Counted from the first letter of the stretch, positions 45,397-54,593 are shown. The stretch: DNA of 64,000 nucleotides from Salimicrobium album (GCF_900107115.1 NZ_FNOS01000002.1:172768-236767); one strand, 5' to 3'. Notes: generated by a model from the sequence alone, not told the origin. Made by a program: numbers and translations.

Positions 45397-46563
45397 ATGA
45401 CAATCAAATTTAATAATTTTGAAGATAAGAAACAAGCATTTGCCAAAGCGACACAGGAGGGAACGGAAGAAGAACAGGCGCAAGCTCTGAACGAAATGCT
45501 GGACTCTCTTGCTATTGATGCAAAAGAAGACATCCTTAATCAAGTGAACACGCAAATGGCTGACAATGTAGCACTGCAATCCCGGGGCCAAAATGTACTG
45601 ACCAGTGAAGAAACGAAGTTCTTTAATGCCGTGATTGAAGAAGGTGGGTTTAAAGAGAGCGATACACTTCCGGAAACGACGCAGGAACGTGTGTTTGAAG
45701 ACATCGTTAAAGATCATCCTCTACTAGAAGCTATTGGCATTCAAAACCTCGGAGCGGTAACGGAGTTCATTTATTCCAACGATCCGAGCGGTCAAGCGGT
45801 ATGGGGTCCATTGTTTGACGAGATTAAAGGACAGCTGAACGCTACGTTCCGCAAAGAAAAAATTGAACAATTGAAACTCACGGCTTTTGTGCCGATCGCG
45901 AAAGACATGCTGCAACTTGGTCCGGTATGGATCGAGCGTTATGTACGTACCATCATTGCAGAAGCGATGAAAGCGGGTCTGGAGCGCGGCTATGTCGCTG
46001 GTAAGGGCATGAACAACAACGAACCGACGGGACTGTTGAAAGATGTCAACAAAGACACGGGTGCTGTTACGGATAAAACATCTGCCGGCACGCTTACGTT
46101 TGAACCTGGTCGTCCAGTCATCAATGAAATGAGGGACGTGGTGAAAAAGCTTGCCGAGAAACTGGACAAAGACGGAAATGTTGCTGAGCAACCGCGTGAA
46201 GTAGCAAACAAAATCGTCATGGTTACAAACCCTTTTGATACGTTCGACATTCAGGCAAACGCTACGATCCAAAATGCGAACGGCGTTTATGTGACGAACC
46301 TTCCGTTCAATCCAACGATGACAGAATCTGTGTTCGTTCCAAGAGGCAAAGTCCTTTTCTTTGTTCGTGATGAATACATTGCAGCTGTCGGCGGCGGTGT
46401 AGAAGTTAATCGGTACCGTGAAACACTGGCGTTGGAAGACGCAGACGTGTTTATCGCTAAGCGTTTTGCGACAGGTAAACCGAAAGATAACAACGCGGCT
46501 CAGGTATATGATCTTAATATCAGCAATGCGTCCACAACGACAACAACGACTGCCGCCGTCTAA
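45397..46563 (+). CDS. Major capsid protein (HK97 fold)
   Basis: 388 residues. The N-terminal ~95 are a helical delta/scaffold-like region. The rest is the HK97 core with the N-arm near LPETTQERVFEDI and the E-loop/P-domain around LKLTAFVPIAKDML and VAGKGMNNNEPTG. The extreme C-terminus ends in a run of six threonines at 380-385 followed by AAV. The Thr codons are mixed (ACA, ACG, ACT), so the run is not a simple slippage product. AAGGAG precedes the ATG. Confidence 0.95.
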   Translation: MTIKFNNFEDKKQAFAKATQEGTEEEQAQALNEMLDSLAIDAKEDILNQVNTQMADNVALQSRGQNVLTSEETKFFNAVIEEGGFKESDTLPETTQERVFEDIVKDHPLLEAIGIQNLGAVTEFIYSNDPSGQAVWGPLFDEIKGQLNATFRKEKIEQLKLTAFVPIAKDMLQLGPVWIERYVRTIIAEAMKAGLERGYVAGKGMNNNEPTGLLKDVNKDTGAVTDKTSAGTLTFEPGRPVINEMRDVVKKLAEKLDKDGNVAEQPREVANKIVMVTNPFDTFDIQANATIQNANGVYVTNLPFNPTMTESVFVPRGKVLFFVRDEYIAAVGGGVEVNRYRETLALEDADVFIAKRFATGKPKDNNAAQVYDLNISNASTTTTTTAAV

Positions 46564-46575
46564 GGAGGTAGCTAA

Positions 46576-46917
46576 ATGATTACTACAATCACTCCGGAAA
46601 TTCTGCAAGAGTTCAAAGATCGGATGCATATATCACATGACGGGGAGGATCCTAATTTAAAAAGGTTGCTCTCTTTTTCTGTGGTGGCAATTCAGGGAGA
46701 TTGTGGTCCTTTTGATATAAAAGGGGAGTCTCATATTGATTTGCAGGCTAAAGAGTTAGTATTTGAGCGCACACGATATGTTTACAATGATGCGTTGGAG
46801 TATTTTAAAAATAATTTTGCGGAGGATATCACTGGGTTAGGGTTGGATATTGAATTTCAACGAATGTCTGATGAAGCTACGACCACCACGACAACAACAA
46901 CGGACGGAGGGGTGTAA
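46576..46917 (+). CDS. Head-tail connector (gp6-like)
   Basis: A 113-residue helical connector that sits under the portal; the pattern LKRLLSFSVVAIQGDCGPF and LVFERTRYVYNDALEYF fits HK97 gp6-like proteins. It also ends with a threonine run, eight residues at 102-109, followed by DGGV. AGGAGG precedes the ATG. Confidence 0.85.
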   Translation: MITTITPEILQEFKDRMHISHDGEDPNLKRLLSFSVVAIQGDCGPFDIKGESHIDLQAKELVFERTRYVYNDALEYFKNNFAEDITGLGLDIEFQRMSDEATTTTTTTTDGGV

Positions 46918-47286
46918 ATGTTTCATGAAAAATACAAGCGCCCCACTACGACGTCCGGAGATTTACGCACGCCTGTTACCTTTTACGAGTATCAGCCGAA
47001 TCCGGGGCCCGAACCAGGCGAACATCAGAAGGCAACGCTCTTTGACTGCTTTGCGCAGGTGGATGAAGTGTGGCTGCGGGATATGGAGCAGGCAAAAGCA
47101 AACGGTACACTCTCCGACATCACGTTAAAGATACGTGATCCGCACGGTAGTTATGTGCCGTCGAACAAACATTACGTGAGTGTGCAGTCGGTCTATTACA
47201 GCAATGCGCCGTATCGCATTAAAGAAGTCCAACCAAACCTGCAGGACCATCGCTATATCAACATCATTGCGGAGCGCACATCATGA
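46918..47286 (+). CDS. Head closure protein (head-tail adaptor)
   Basis: 122 residues with the SPP1 gp16-like beta-barrel pattern: LRTPVTFYEYQP, CFAQVDEVWLRD, and YRIKEVQPNLQDHRYINIIAE. It begins directly at the stop of the connector gene and overlaps the following ATG, so translation is coupled. Confidence 0.87.
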   Translation: MFHEKYKRPTTTSGDLRTPVTFYEYQPNPGPEPGEHQKATLFDCFAQVDEVWLRDMEQAKANGTLSDITLKIRDPHGSYVPSNKHYVSVQSVYYSNAPYRIKEVQPNLQDHRYINIIAERTS

Positions 47287-47690
47287 GTGCAGAGGTCAAA
47301 GGCATGCAGAAAGTGCTCAAGGAGTTAGAGAGTCGTTTTGGCGAAAACGGAATGCAACAAGTCAGTGATGCTGCCCTGAAAGCTGCCTCTTTGGTTTTTT
47401 TAGAAAACCTTAAGTCTGAATTCAGTACGTTCTCAGATGGAGAAGGATATTCACAGGGATATTCCCTTGAAGAAATCACTGCATCCGAACCCAGAACTAT
47501 TAACGGAAAAAGAGTGATTGACGTGTATTGGAAAGGACCGCATGGTCGCTACCGCATCATACACTTGAACGAATTCGGGACAATCCGAAAACGCAACCCT
47601 CCAGGCAAGGGGGCTATTGCCAGGGCAGTTAAAAACTCCGAGAAAGCATACAAACAGGCGATTAAACAAGCAATCGAGAGGGGGCTGTAA
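47283..47690 (+). CDS. HK97 gp10-like tail completion protein
   Basis: 135 residues with the usual features: VKGMQKVLKELESRFGE at the N-terminus, a central YWKGPHGRYRIIHLNEFGT, and a helical KAYKQAIKQAIERGL end. It joins head connector and tail. Confidence 0.88.
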   Translation: MSAEVKGMQKVLKELESRFGENGMQQVSDAALKAASLVFLENLKSEFSTFSDGEGYSQGYSLEEITASEPRTINGKRVIDVYWKGPHGRYRIIHLNEFGTIRKRNPPGKGAIARAVKNSEKAYKQAIKQAIERGL

Positions 47691-47692
47691 TC

Positions 47693-48064
47693 ATGATCGA
47701 GAATATATACGAGGTGTTGATCGCTGATGATTATATTCGGTCACAGGCGGAGGGTCGCATTAAGTATTATGAATTTCCCCCGACGGGAGACGTTACAGCC
47801 CCTTATATTGTGATTGATCCTCTTGCACCCGGTATGAGTGCTGATTATGGTGACAACAAACCGACATCGGAGGAGTTTCTTTATCAGATAGACGTGATGA
47901 CGCTGAATCGGGATCAGACAAAAGACATTGCCAAACGGATCCGTTCTGTTTTAGAAGAAATAGGCATTATGGAAAATAACTCCGGGTTAGATGAGTGGGA
48001 TGCCGAGACAGGCATTTTCCGCATTGCTCGTCGATACACCGGTAAAGTAGTAACTATAAAATGA
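47693..48064 (+). CDS. Tail terminator/completion protein
   Basis: 123 residues with the DUF3168/gp17-like pattern: APYIVIDPLAPG, FLYQIDVMTLNRDQTKDIAKRIRSVL, and IFRIARRYTGKV. By position, between gp10-like and tail-tube genes, it caps the tail tube. Confidence 0.82.
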   Translation: MIENIYEVLIADDYIRSQAEGRIKYYEFPPTGDVTAPYIVIDPLAPGMSADYGDNKPTSEEFLYQIDVMTLNRDQTKDIAKRIRSVLEEIGIMENNSGLDEWDAETGIFRIARRYTGKVVTIK

Positions 48065-48077
48065 GGAGTGATTATTG

Positions 48078-48698
48078 ATGGCGACGAAAAACTATCGCAG
48101 CTTTACAGGTCTGAAAGAATTTTATTATGGCGTGCTGGATGAAAACACGAATGCTATCACGGAAGCGGCACCGGAACGCATTGAGTTCTTGCAGAACATT
48201 AGCATTGAAACACCGCAGGAAGTAGTGAAAGCAAACGGGGATAACAAGATTGCAGCAATGGCTGTTTCTACCGACTCCACGAGTCTTACAACAACATTCC
48301 ACGATATCCCGATTGAAGATAAAGCCAAGATTTACGGCCTGGTATCTGTTAATGGTCTGCACGGCATGTCGGCTGAGCCTAAACCGCCGTATGTCGCGTG
48401 TGTCTTTGCAAAAACTGCAGAAGGTGGCGGCAAAGAGTGGATCGGGTTTACGAAAGGTATTTTCACTGCTCCGAACACGGAAGGTGCTACCAAAGAGAGT
48501 GGCTCTATCGAGTTCGGCTCCACCGAAACTACCGGACAGTTTATGTCTCGTGACGTGGAAGGTGTAGAGGAAGAAATCACGTATCTTGTCGGTTATGACA
48601 AAGCAGGCGAAACGACAAACAGAGACGCGCTATTCCAGGCTATTTTCGGTAAAGCGCACCCTGATGCCGGCACAACCACATCTACAACATCTGCATAA
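48078..48698 (+). CDS. Major tail tube protein (phi13 family)
   Basis: A 206-residue beta-rich protein of the phi13-like major tail family (FTGLKEFYYGVLDE at the N-terminus, KGIFTAPNTEGATKESGSIEF later). It forms the tail tube. It ends in a Thr/Ser tail (TTTSTTSA), like the capsid and connector. ATG 48078 follows GAGGAGTG; a TTG three bases before is ignored. Confidence 0.9.
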   Translation: MATKNYRSFTGLKEFYYGVLDENTNAITEAAPERIEFLQNISIETPQEVVKANGDNKIAAMAVSTDSTSLTTTFHDIPIEDKAKIYGLVSVNGLHGMSAEPKPPYVACVFAKTAEGGGKEWIGFTKGIFTAPNTEGATKESGSIEFGSTETTGQFMSRDVEGVEEEITYLVGYDKAGETTNRDALFQAIFGKAHPDAGTTTSTTSA

Positions 48699-48713
48699 AA
48701 AGGGGTGGCGTAA

Positions 48714-49775
48714 ATGAAAGTCATTTTATGCCAACCGGCGATCAAGCGTTTTGAGTGGGAACTAGAAGTATGTCTCACACGCTTGCAACAAATAGGGGTG
48801 ACGGATATTGTCTTGCTTTTTACAAAGCAGGACAACCGCATCCCTTCTTTTTTTAAAGAAAATTACGGAGTAGATGTCCACTCATATAAGGATGAGCGCA
48901 CCGACAAAGCTTATATACCGTCCATCAAACCTTATCTGTGGATGCGCTATCTGCAAGAAGACCCATCCAGGGAAAACGATACCTATTTTTATATAGATAG
49001 TGACGTATTAATCCGAGAAATGCCGACATCGAAGCCCACAGAAAGCACATGGGTAGCTTCTGACTGCCATCCCTACCTAAGTGTTGATTATATCGACAGC
49101 AAGGGAGAGGGACTTCTAAAGCGCATGTGTGATGTGGTGGGTGTGGATGAAGGATTAATCAGAGAAAAAGACCCTATTGGCGGGGCGCAGTGGTTATTGA
49201 AAAAGCCAACCTATGAATATTGGAAGAAAGTTTACAAGGACTCGGTGAATCTGTTCCGTTTTCTCACCAACGTAGAAGCTGAATATAAAAAGAAACATGA
49301 TGCCAGTTATGTGCCAATCCAACGGTGGACAGCGGAAATGTGGGCGCAGCTATGGAACGTGCACCATTTCGGTAAAGAGGTAGAAGTGCCGAAAGAAATG
49401 GACTTCTCCTGGCCAACAAATGACATGAAACGGTATGAGGAAACAAAGATTTTCCACAATGCCGGCGTTACCAATGATAAAGAACTGTTTTTTAAAGGGA
49501 AATATACCAATCACACGCCTTTTGAAGATGATTTTAGTTACGTGCGACAGGATAAAGCATCCTACGCCTATGTAAAAGCAATACAGGAGGTGATGAGCAT
49601 GGCGAAATATAAAGTAGTCGCAGGTTTCCGCGACAAGGAAACAGGAAAGGCATATGTGGAAAACGATACTTTCCCCAGACCCGCCAACAAGAAAGTGTCT
49701 GCGGAACGAATCAAAGAGCTATCATCTGAAAATAATAACGCAAAAAAAGTATTAATCAAAAAAGTGAAAGAGTAG
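48714..49775 (+). CDS. GT-A-type glycosyltransferase-like protein in the tail cluster
   Basis: Residues 1 to about 290 look like a retaining GT-A glycosyltransferase: a Rossmann-type start (MKVILCQPAIKRFEWELE), the DxD sugar-nucleotide/metal motif Asp95-Ser96-Asp97 in YFYIDSDVLI, and a later HNAGVTND block typical of such enzymes. The last 58 residues (from MAKYKVV) form a different small domain that has its own ribosome site. The gene lies between tail tube and tail chaperone genes, in the same direction, so it is expressed with the virion proteins. Acceptor not known; the Thr-rich virion tails are an obvious candidate. Confidence 0.75.
   Translation: MKVILCQPAIKRFEWELEVCLTRLQQIGVTDIVLLFTKQDNRIPSFFKENYGVDVHSYKDERTDKAYIPSIKPYLWMRYLQEDPSRENDTYFYIDSDVLIREMPTSKPTESTWVASDCHPYLSVDYIDSKGEGLLKRMCDVVGVDEGLIREKDPIGGAQWLLKKPTYEYWKKVYKDSVNLFRFLTNVEAEYKKKHDASYVPIQRWTAEMWAQLWNVHHFGKEVEVPKEMDFSWPTNDMKRYEETKIFHNAGVTNDKELFFKGKYTNHTPFEDDFSYVRQDKASYAYVKAIQEVMSMAKYKVVAGFRDKETGKAYVENDTFPRPANKKVSAERIKELSSENNNAKKVLIKKVKE
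49599..49775 (+). CDS. Internal in-frame product: small C-terminal domain (58 aa)
   Basis: ATG 49599 lies inside the glycosyltransferase-like gene, in frame, 5-8 nt after a perfect AGGAGGTGA. The product, beginning MAKYKVVAGFRDKETGKAY, resembles stand-alone small proteins (under 70 aa) encoded among tail genes of other phages. It is probably made separately, in addition to or instead of the fused form. Confidence 0.5.
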   Translation: MAKYKVVAGFRDKETGKAYVENDTFPRPANKKVSAERIKELSSENNNAKKVLIKKVKE

Positions 49776-49821
49776 GGTTGTTCCTGTTCTTTTTTTATTT
49801 ATTAAAAGGAGGAATTTGATT

Positions 49822-50181
49822 ATGGCTAATATGAAACGAAATATGATCCAATTGGTGAAAAATCCGGAAGAAGTTGAAAAGGGCGGAGAAGTGAAGCTGG
49901 ACACTTACTGGACCCCGATGTTTTTACCTTTCTCTAAAGTCCGGGATGCTATCGGGATGCAGGCGGAACTTGATAAAGAAGGAATGGCGGAACTGGATAT
50001 TATGGACCGTCTTGCCGATTTTGTCGCCAATGATATCTATGGTGCTCAGTTTACGAAAGATGATATTTACGACCGTCTCCACGCTCCCGACGGTGTAGAA
50101 GAATTGCAGAACCAAATCATGTTTGTGGCGCAAGGCGATCAATCCAGTGCAACAAAAAAGTTCCTGGAGAGCAAAAACTAA
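49822..50181 (+). CDS. Tail assembly chaperone, short form (gpG-like)
   Basis: 119 residues, translated from ATG 49822 behind AAAAGGAGGA. It resembles the TAC proteins that bind the tape measure during tail assembly: acidic, helical, located just upstream of the tape measure gene. The end of the frame carries a slippery heptamer that allows a -1 shifted, longer form. Confidence 0.85.
   Translation: MANMKRNMIQLVKNPEEVEKGGEVKLDTYWTPMFLPFSKVRDAIGMQAELDKEGMAELDIMDRLADFVANDIYGAQFTKDDIYDRLHAPDGVEELQNQIMFVAQGDQSSATKKFLESKN
50154..50160 (+). other. -1 ribosomal frameshift site (A AAA AAG)
   Basis: The heptamer A AAA AAG is in the right phase of the chaperone gene (codons ACA AAA AAG), seven codons before its stop. 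The -1 frame is open from there to 50360. Confidence 0.8.
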
Positions 50182-50360
50182 CAGACGACGATTTCACGTA
50201 TGAGAAGCAGCTTCAATACATGGACGATCTTGCAATGGATCTTATGAAAGAAGGCAAGGATATCAATGAAGTTTTGAAAATGCCTTTCCATTATGTAGTA
50301 GAAATCTTAAGAAAAGAACATGAACCGGAAGAAAGCAATTCCTTCTTCGACCTTTTATAA
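50160..50360 (+). CDS. Frameshift extension of tail chaperone (gpGT-like)
   Basis: This segment has no start of its own with a ribosome site and would be made as a -1 frameshift fusion: 113 residues of the short form plus 66 new residues, 179 in total. The extension contains YEKQLQYMDDLAMDLMKEG and ends FFDLL. Long-tailed phages conserve this G/GT arrangement directly before the tape measure gene. Confidence 0.8.
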   Translation, partial: VPGEQKLTDDDFTYEKQLQYMDDLAMDLMKEGKDINEVLKMPFHYVVEILRKEHEPEESNSFFDLL

Positions 50361-50378
50361 AGAAAGGCAGGTGAGAAA

Positions 50379-53300
50379 ATGGCAGATCGCATTGAGGGTC
50401 TGAGCATCGGTTTAGATTTGGATAAAGCGGGGATAGACCGTAGCTTAACCGAGATCAAACGTAGCTTTAAAGGGCTTAATTCTACCGTAAAAACCAATGC
50501 AAATAATCTGAAATATGGAGAAAAATCCGTCTCCAATTATGAAAAAGCAGTAGCATCTCTCAACGAAGATGTGACCAAACAGCGGAAGAACGTTTCCGAC
50601 CTGGCTGATAAGCACGCTAAAGCGGTAGAGGAACAGGGGCGTAACTCCAAAGCAGCGAACGATCTGGCTGGCGAATACAACAAACAGGCGGATAACTTAA
50701 ACCGCATGGAGCGGCAACTCGAAAATACAACCGAAGATTTAAAGAAGATGAAAGAACAACAACGCATTGCCGCATCCGGATGGACGAAGCTGGGCGATAA
50801 AATGGAAAGCGCCGGCAGTAAACTGACGAACGTCGGCGACAAAATGAAAAACACCGGAAAAAGCATGGCTATGTTTGTTACGGCTCCTTTAATCGGATTA
50901 GGTGCGGCAGCTGTTAAAACAGGCATCGACTTTGATGACAGTATGGCAAAAGTGCAAGCGGTCTCCGGAGCAACAAGCGGAGACATGGAGCAATTGCGCA
51001 ACAAGGCGAAAGAGATGGGGAAAACAACAAAATTTAGCGCAAGCGAATCAGCCGATGCCTTAAATTACATGGCATTAGCTGGCTTTGATACCAAACAGAT
51101 GATGGGAGCTTTGCCGGGTGTGATGAACCTTGCAGCTGCATCGGGTGAAGATTTATCCAGTGTTTCGGATATCGTCACCGACTCCCTGTCTGCTTTTGGT
51201 TTGAAGGCGAAAGACTCTGCAAAAATGGCAGACGTGTTAGCGGCGACATCCGCCAATGCAAACACAGACGTCGCAGGTCTGGGTAATGCCTTCAAATATG
51301 TAGCTCCTGTTGCAGGGTCTTTAGGATTTACTATGCAGGACACCTCCAAAGCTATCGGACTTATGGCCAACAATGGTATCAAAGGAGAAAAAGCAGGTAC
51401 AGCTCTACGTACCATGATGACAAACTTGGCTAAACCGACCAGTGCCATGAAAGATAAGATGCAGCAGCTTGGCATTTCGCTGACCAACAGCGAAGGTGAA
51501 ATGAAAACATTTGATCAGATTATGCAGGAATTGCGTGGGTCGTTCTCCGGTCTATCCAAAGAACAACAGGCAAGTGCAGCGGCAACGATCTTTGGGAAGG
51601 AAGCAATGTCGGGTGCATTATCCGTCATCAATACATCCCAGGAAGATTACGACAAATTGAGCGGATCCATAAGCAAGTCAGAAGGTGCTGCTCAAAAAAT
51701 GTCAGAAACGATGGAAGGACAGTTAGGCGGAACGCTCCGACGAATCAAGTCGGGACTGGAAGGATTTGCAATATCCATTTATGAAATCATGCGGCCGGCT
51801 CTTGAAAAAGGAGCGGAGAAAGTACAGCAGTTTGTAAACTGGCTTAACGATCTCAGCCCGAAATTTAAGATTGTTGCTTTGGCTGTTGCGGGTTTCGGTG
51901 CAGCTATCGGTCCTCTATTAGTAGCCGGGGGTCTGCTTGTAGGATTGCTCGGTAACATGATGACGGCACTTGCTCCTGTCGCACGAAGCATTGCAAAAGC
52001 AGGAGGGATGTTGAAATGGTTACGACTAGGATTGACAGCTCTGACCGGTCCAGTCGGAATCACCATAGGAATTATCGCATCGTTAGCTGCAGGCTTCACG
52101 CTCGCTTATAAAAAATCGGAAACCTTCCGTAACTTTATCAATCGTCTTATGTCAAAAATTAAGGAACTGGCACAGCAGGGACTAGCGAAACTGAAAGAAG
52201 CTTTAAAAGTCGTCGTTACTTTCTTCAAAGACCAGCTACAGGTGCTCCGTGAATTTTGGCGCAAGAACGAAGCGACTATTGTGGAGGCCCTTACCAATAT
52301 AGGTAACATTGTCTCCAAAGTCATGAAGGCCATTTTCGCCGTTATCGATTTTGTAATGCCTGCCGTCCTCGCGCTGATCAAGTCGGTCTGGGGCAATATC
52401 AAGGGCGTTATATCAGGGGCACTAGACGTAATTATGGGGCTTGTAAAGGTTTTTGCAGGTCTTTTTACTGGCAATTTTTCCAAAATGTGGGAAGGTATCA
52501 AGCAGGTTTTCACAGGCGCACTACAAGGCATCTGGAACTTTGTTCAGTTGATGTTTTGGGGCAAACTCCTTAAAGGGGTTGTCTCGCTCGGCAAACTGCT
52601 CTTAAGCTCCTTCAAAGGCTCTTGGAAATCTATTCTTAACGCTATAACTGGATTTGTTAAAAACATTGTCAGCGGTGTCCGTAATCGCTTTTCTGCGATG
52701 GGTAGCTGGATAAGCAATACGTTCAGCAAACTCGGTCAAACGGTAGGCAATATTTGGTCATTTTTGAAAAATAGTGTCATCAACATCGTAAAAAATTTGG
52801 TCAGCGGAGCGAGAAATCGTTTCTCTAATTTTGTTTCACGGATCGGTGACATGTTCCGCGGTTTCTGGCAGACCGTAAAAAATATTTGGACTTCTTTGAA
52901 GGATGGGGTCGTCAATATTGTTCGCGGTTTGGTTCGCACGGTGCAGTACCGGATCAAAAAATTCCAGCATTTACTACGTTCGATTTTCCGTGCCATCCGT
53001 GACAAAGTCCAAAGCATCTGGACCAATTTGAAGGATAGAGTCGTCAGTACAGCCCAAAATTTAGTTGATACAGCGAAAAATAAATTTCAATCTTTTAAGG
53101 ATAAAGTCGGGTCCATCTTCCGCGGTATCCGTGACAAAACGAAAGAATATGTTGGCAACATGGTACAGGCCGTCAAGGACATGCCAGGGCGCATGAAGGA
53201 TGGTCTCGTCAAAATGGGTGGCAAAGTGAAATCCGGAGCCAAATCCATCGCTAACAAAATGGCAGAAGGACTCGGCAAAGGGGTCAACGGCGTTATTGAC

Positions 53301-54590
53301 GGGGTGAACTGGGTCACAGGCAAACTCGGCATCAATGCAGATATCCCGAATTGGGACGTGCCGAAATATGCACACGGTACAGGAAAACATCCCGGCGGTG
53401 CTGCATGGGTCGGTGACGGCAAAGGCAGTAATGCCGGACGTGAGCTTATCAAGCATGGCAACGATTATGCATTAAGTCCGGACCGCCCGACATTGACCAA
53501 CCTGCCAAAAGGCGCAGAGGTCTTATCTGCCAAAGAAACACGGAAAATCATCCCGGAATATGCTTTTGGTACGAATTTGTGGAGCGGAGCCAAAAACCTT
53601 GTCGGCAAAATCGGCAGCGGTATTAAAGCTGGAGCCAATGCCGTGAAGGACTGGACAGGGCAAGCATGGGATTATATGAAAAATCCTGGCAAGCTGCTGA
53701 ATATCGCTCTGAACAAATTGGGTATTGAGATCCCTTCCACCGCATCAGCTATCGGTAAGATGGCCAAAGGCGGATTTAACACCGTCAAAGATAAAGCGAT
53801 TGACTACATTAAAGACAAGATGAGCGGATTTGGTGGCGGCGGTACATCCGGCGGCGGTCGTATTAATGCAGGGCTTACGAAAACAAGTAGCTTTGGTATG
53901 CGATTCCACCCGATCCAAAAACGTTGGAAGCTCCACGGTGGGGATGACTACGGCGGACCAATGGGAACACCAATCCCTGCACAAACCGGCGGTCGTGTCA
54001 GCTATGCAGGATGGGGCGGTGGCTTTGGTAACTTAGTTAAAGTCGCCACAGGTGCTTTTGAGCATCTGTACGCTCACTTAAATAGTATCTCTGTACGTAC
54101 CGGACAAATGATTAAACGCGGCTCTATCGTTGGCCGTTTGGGCACGACAGGTAACTCCACCGGTCCTCACCTACACTACGAGGTGCGGAAGAATGGTCGT
54201 GCGGTACGTCCGACGGCTAGTTATGCCACAGGCGGTCTGATTAAGAAGCAGGGCATGTATGAGCTTGCGGAAGAAGGACATCCGGAATATGTCATTCCGA
54301 CGGACCCGAAACGCCGTACAGAAGCTATGAAGTTGCTTGCATTGGCTGGCAAAGACATTAATAGAACAGGAAGCAGAAATAAACGTCCATCCGAATTACG
54401 AAGCAGTAATGTAGGACAATCGGATAACAGATCCAATGAGATTATCGAGAAATTAAGCGAACAAGTGGAACTCTTAACGCAGCTTGTCCTCAAAGACAAT
54501 AACGTCTATCTGGATGGGCGCTCAGTTGGAAGACAAATTGAACCTGCAGTTACAGAGTTTCAAAATCGCAACAGAGAAAGGAGGGACTAA
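50379..54590 (+). CDS. Tape measure protein with M23 peptidase domain
   Basis: 1403 residues; sets tail length. The N-terminus is coiled coil (about 1-150), followed by the conserved TMP core (GIDFDDSMAKVQAVSGAT to MSGALSVINTS). The middle has hydrophobic segments (about 490-590) and then degenerate repeats of the form W..LK..VVNIV..LV...R (about 740-940). Near residues 1170-1275 lies an M23 metallopeptidase domain with zinc ligands in LHGGDDYGG and HLHYEV, which should open peptidoglycan during DNA entry. The ATG follows GGCAGGTG. Confidence 0.95.
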   Translation: MADRIEGLSIGLDLDKAGIDRSLTEIKRSFKGLNSTVKTNANNLKYGEKSVSNYEKAVASLNEDVTKQRKNVSDLADKHAKAVEEQGRNSKAANDLAGEYNKQADNLNRMERQLENTTEDLKKMKEQQRIAASGWTKLGDKMESAGSKLTNVGDKMKNTGKSMAMFVTAPLIGLGAAAVKTGIDFDDSMAKVQAVSGATSGDMEQLRNKAKEMGKTTKFSASESADALNYMALAGFDTKQMMGALPGVMNLAAASGEDLSSVSDIVTDSLSAFGLKAKDSAKMADVLAATSANANTDVAGLGNAFKYVAPVAGSLGFTMQDTSKAIGLMANNGIKGEKAGTALRTMMTNLAKPTSAMKDKMQQLGISLTNSEGEMKTFDQIMQELRGSFSGLSKEQQASAAATIFGKEAMSGALSVINTSQEDYDKLSGSISKSEGAAQKMSETMEGQLGGTLRRIKSGLEGFAISIYEIMRPALEKGAEKVQQFVNWLNDLSPKFKIVALAVAGFGAAIGPLLVAGGLLVGLLGNMMTALAPVARSIAKAGGMLKWLRLGLTALTGPVGITIGIIASLAAGFTLAYKKSETFRNFINRLMSKIKELAQQGLAKLKEALKVVVTFFKDQLQVLREFWRKNEATIVEALTNIGNIVSKVMKAIFAVIDFVMPAVLALIKSVWGNIKGVISGALDVIMGLVKVFAGLFTGNFSKMWEGIKQVFTGALQGIWNFVQLMFWGKLLKGVVSLGKLLLSSFKGSWKSILNAITGFVKNIVSGVRNRFSAMGSWISNTFSKLGQTVGNIWSFLKNSVINIVKNLVSGARNRFSNFVSRIGDMFRGFWQTVKNIWTSLKDGVVNIVRGLVRTVQYRIKKFQHLLRSIFRAIRDKVQSIWTNLKDRVVSTAQNLVDTAKNKFQSFKDKVGSIFRGIRDKTKEYVGNMVQAVKDMPGRMKDGLVKMGGKVKSGAKSIANKMAEGLGKGVNGVIDGVNWVTGKLGINADIPNWDVPKYAHGTGKHPGGAAWVGDGKGSNAGRELIKHGNDYALSPDRPTLTNLPKGAEVLSAKETRKIIPEYAFGTNLWSGAKNLVGKIGSGIKAGANAVKDWTGQAWDYMKNPGKLLNIALNKLGIEIPSTASAIGKMAKGGFNTVKDKAIDYIKDKMSGFGGGGTSGGGRINAGLTKTSSFGMRFHPIQKRWKLHGGDDYGGPMGTPIPAQTGGRVSYAGWGGGFGNLVKVATGAFEHLYAHLNSISVRTGQMIKRGSIVGRLGTTGNSTGPHLHYEVRKNGRAVRPTASYATGGLIKKQGMYELAEEGHPEYVIPTDPKRRTEAMKLLALAGKDINRTGSRNKRPSELRSSNVGQSDNRSNEIIEKLSEQVELLTQLVLKDNNVYLDGRSVGRQIEPAVTEFQNRNRERRD

Positions 54591-54593
54591 CAT

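Noticed and set aside
50168..50178. Second possible slippery sequence AGC AAA AAC at the end of the short tail chaperone
   Set aside because: The base before AAA AAC is C, so the P-site tRNA could not re-pair well; A AAA AAG at 50154 is the canonical site and is in phase.
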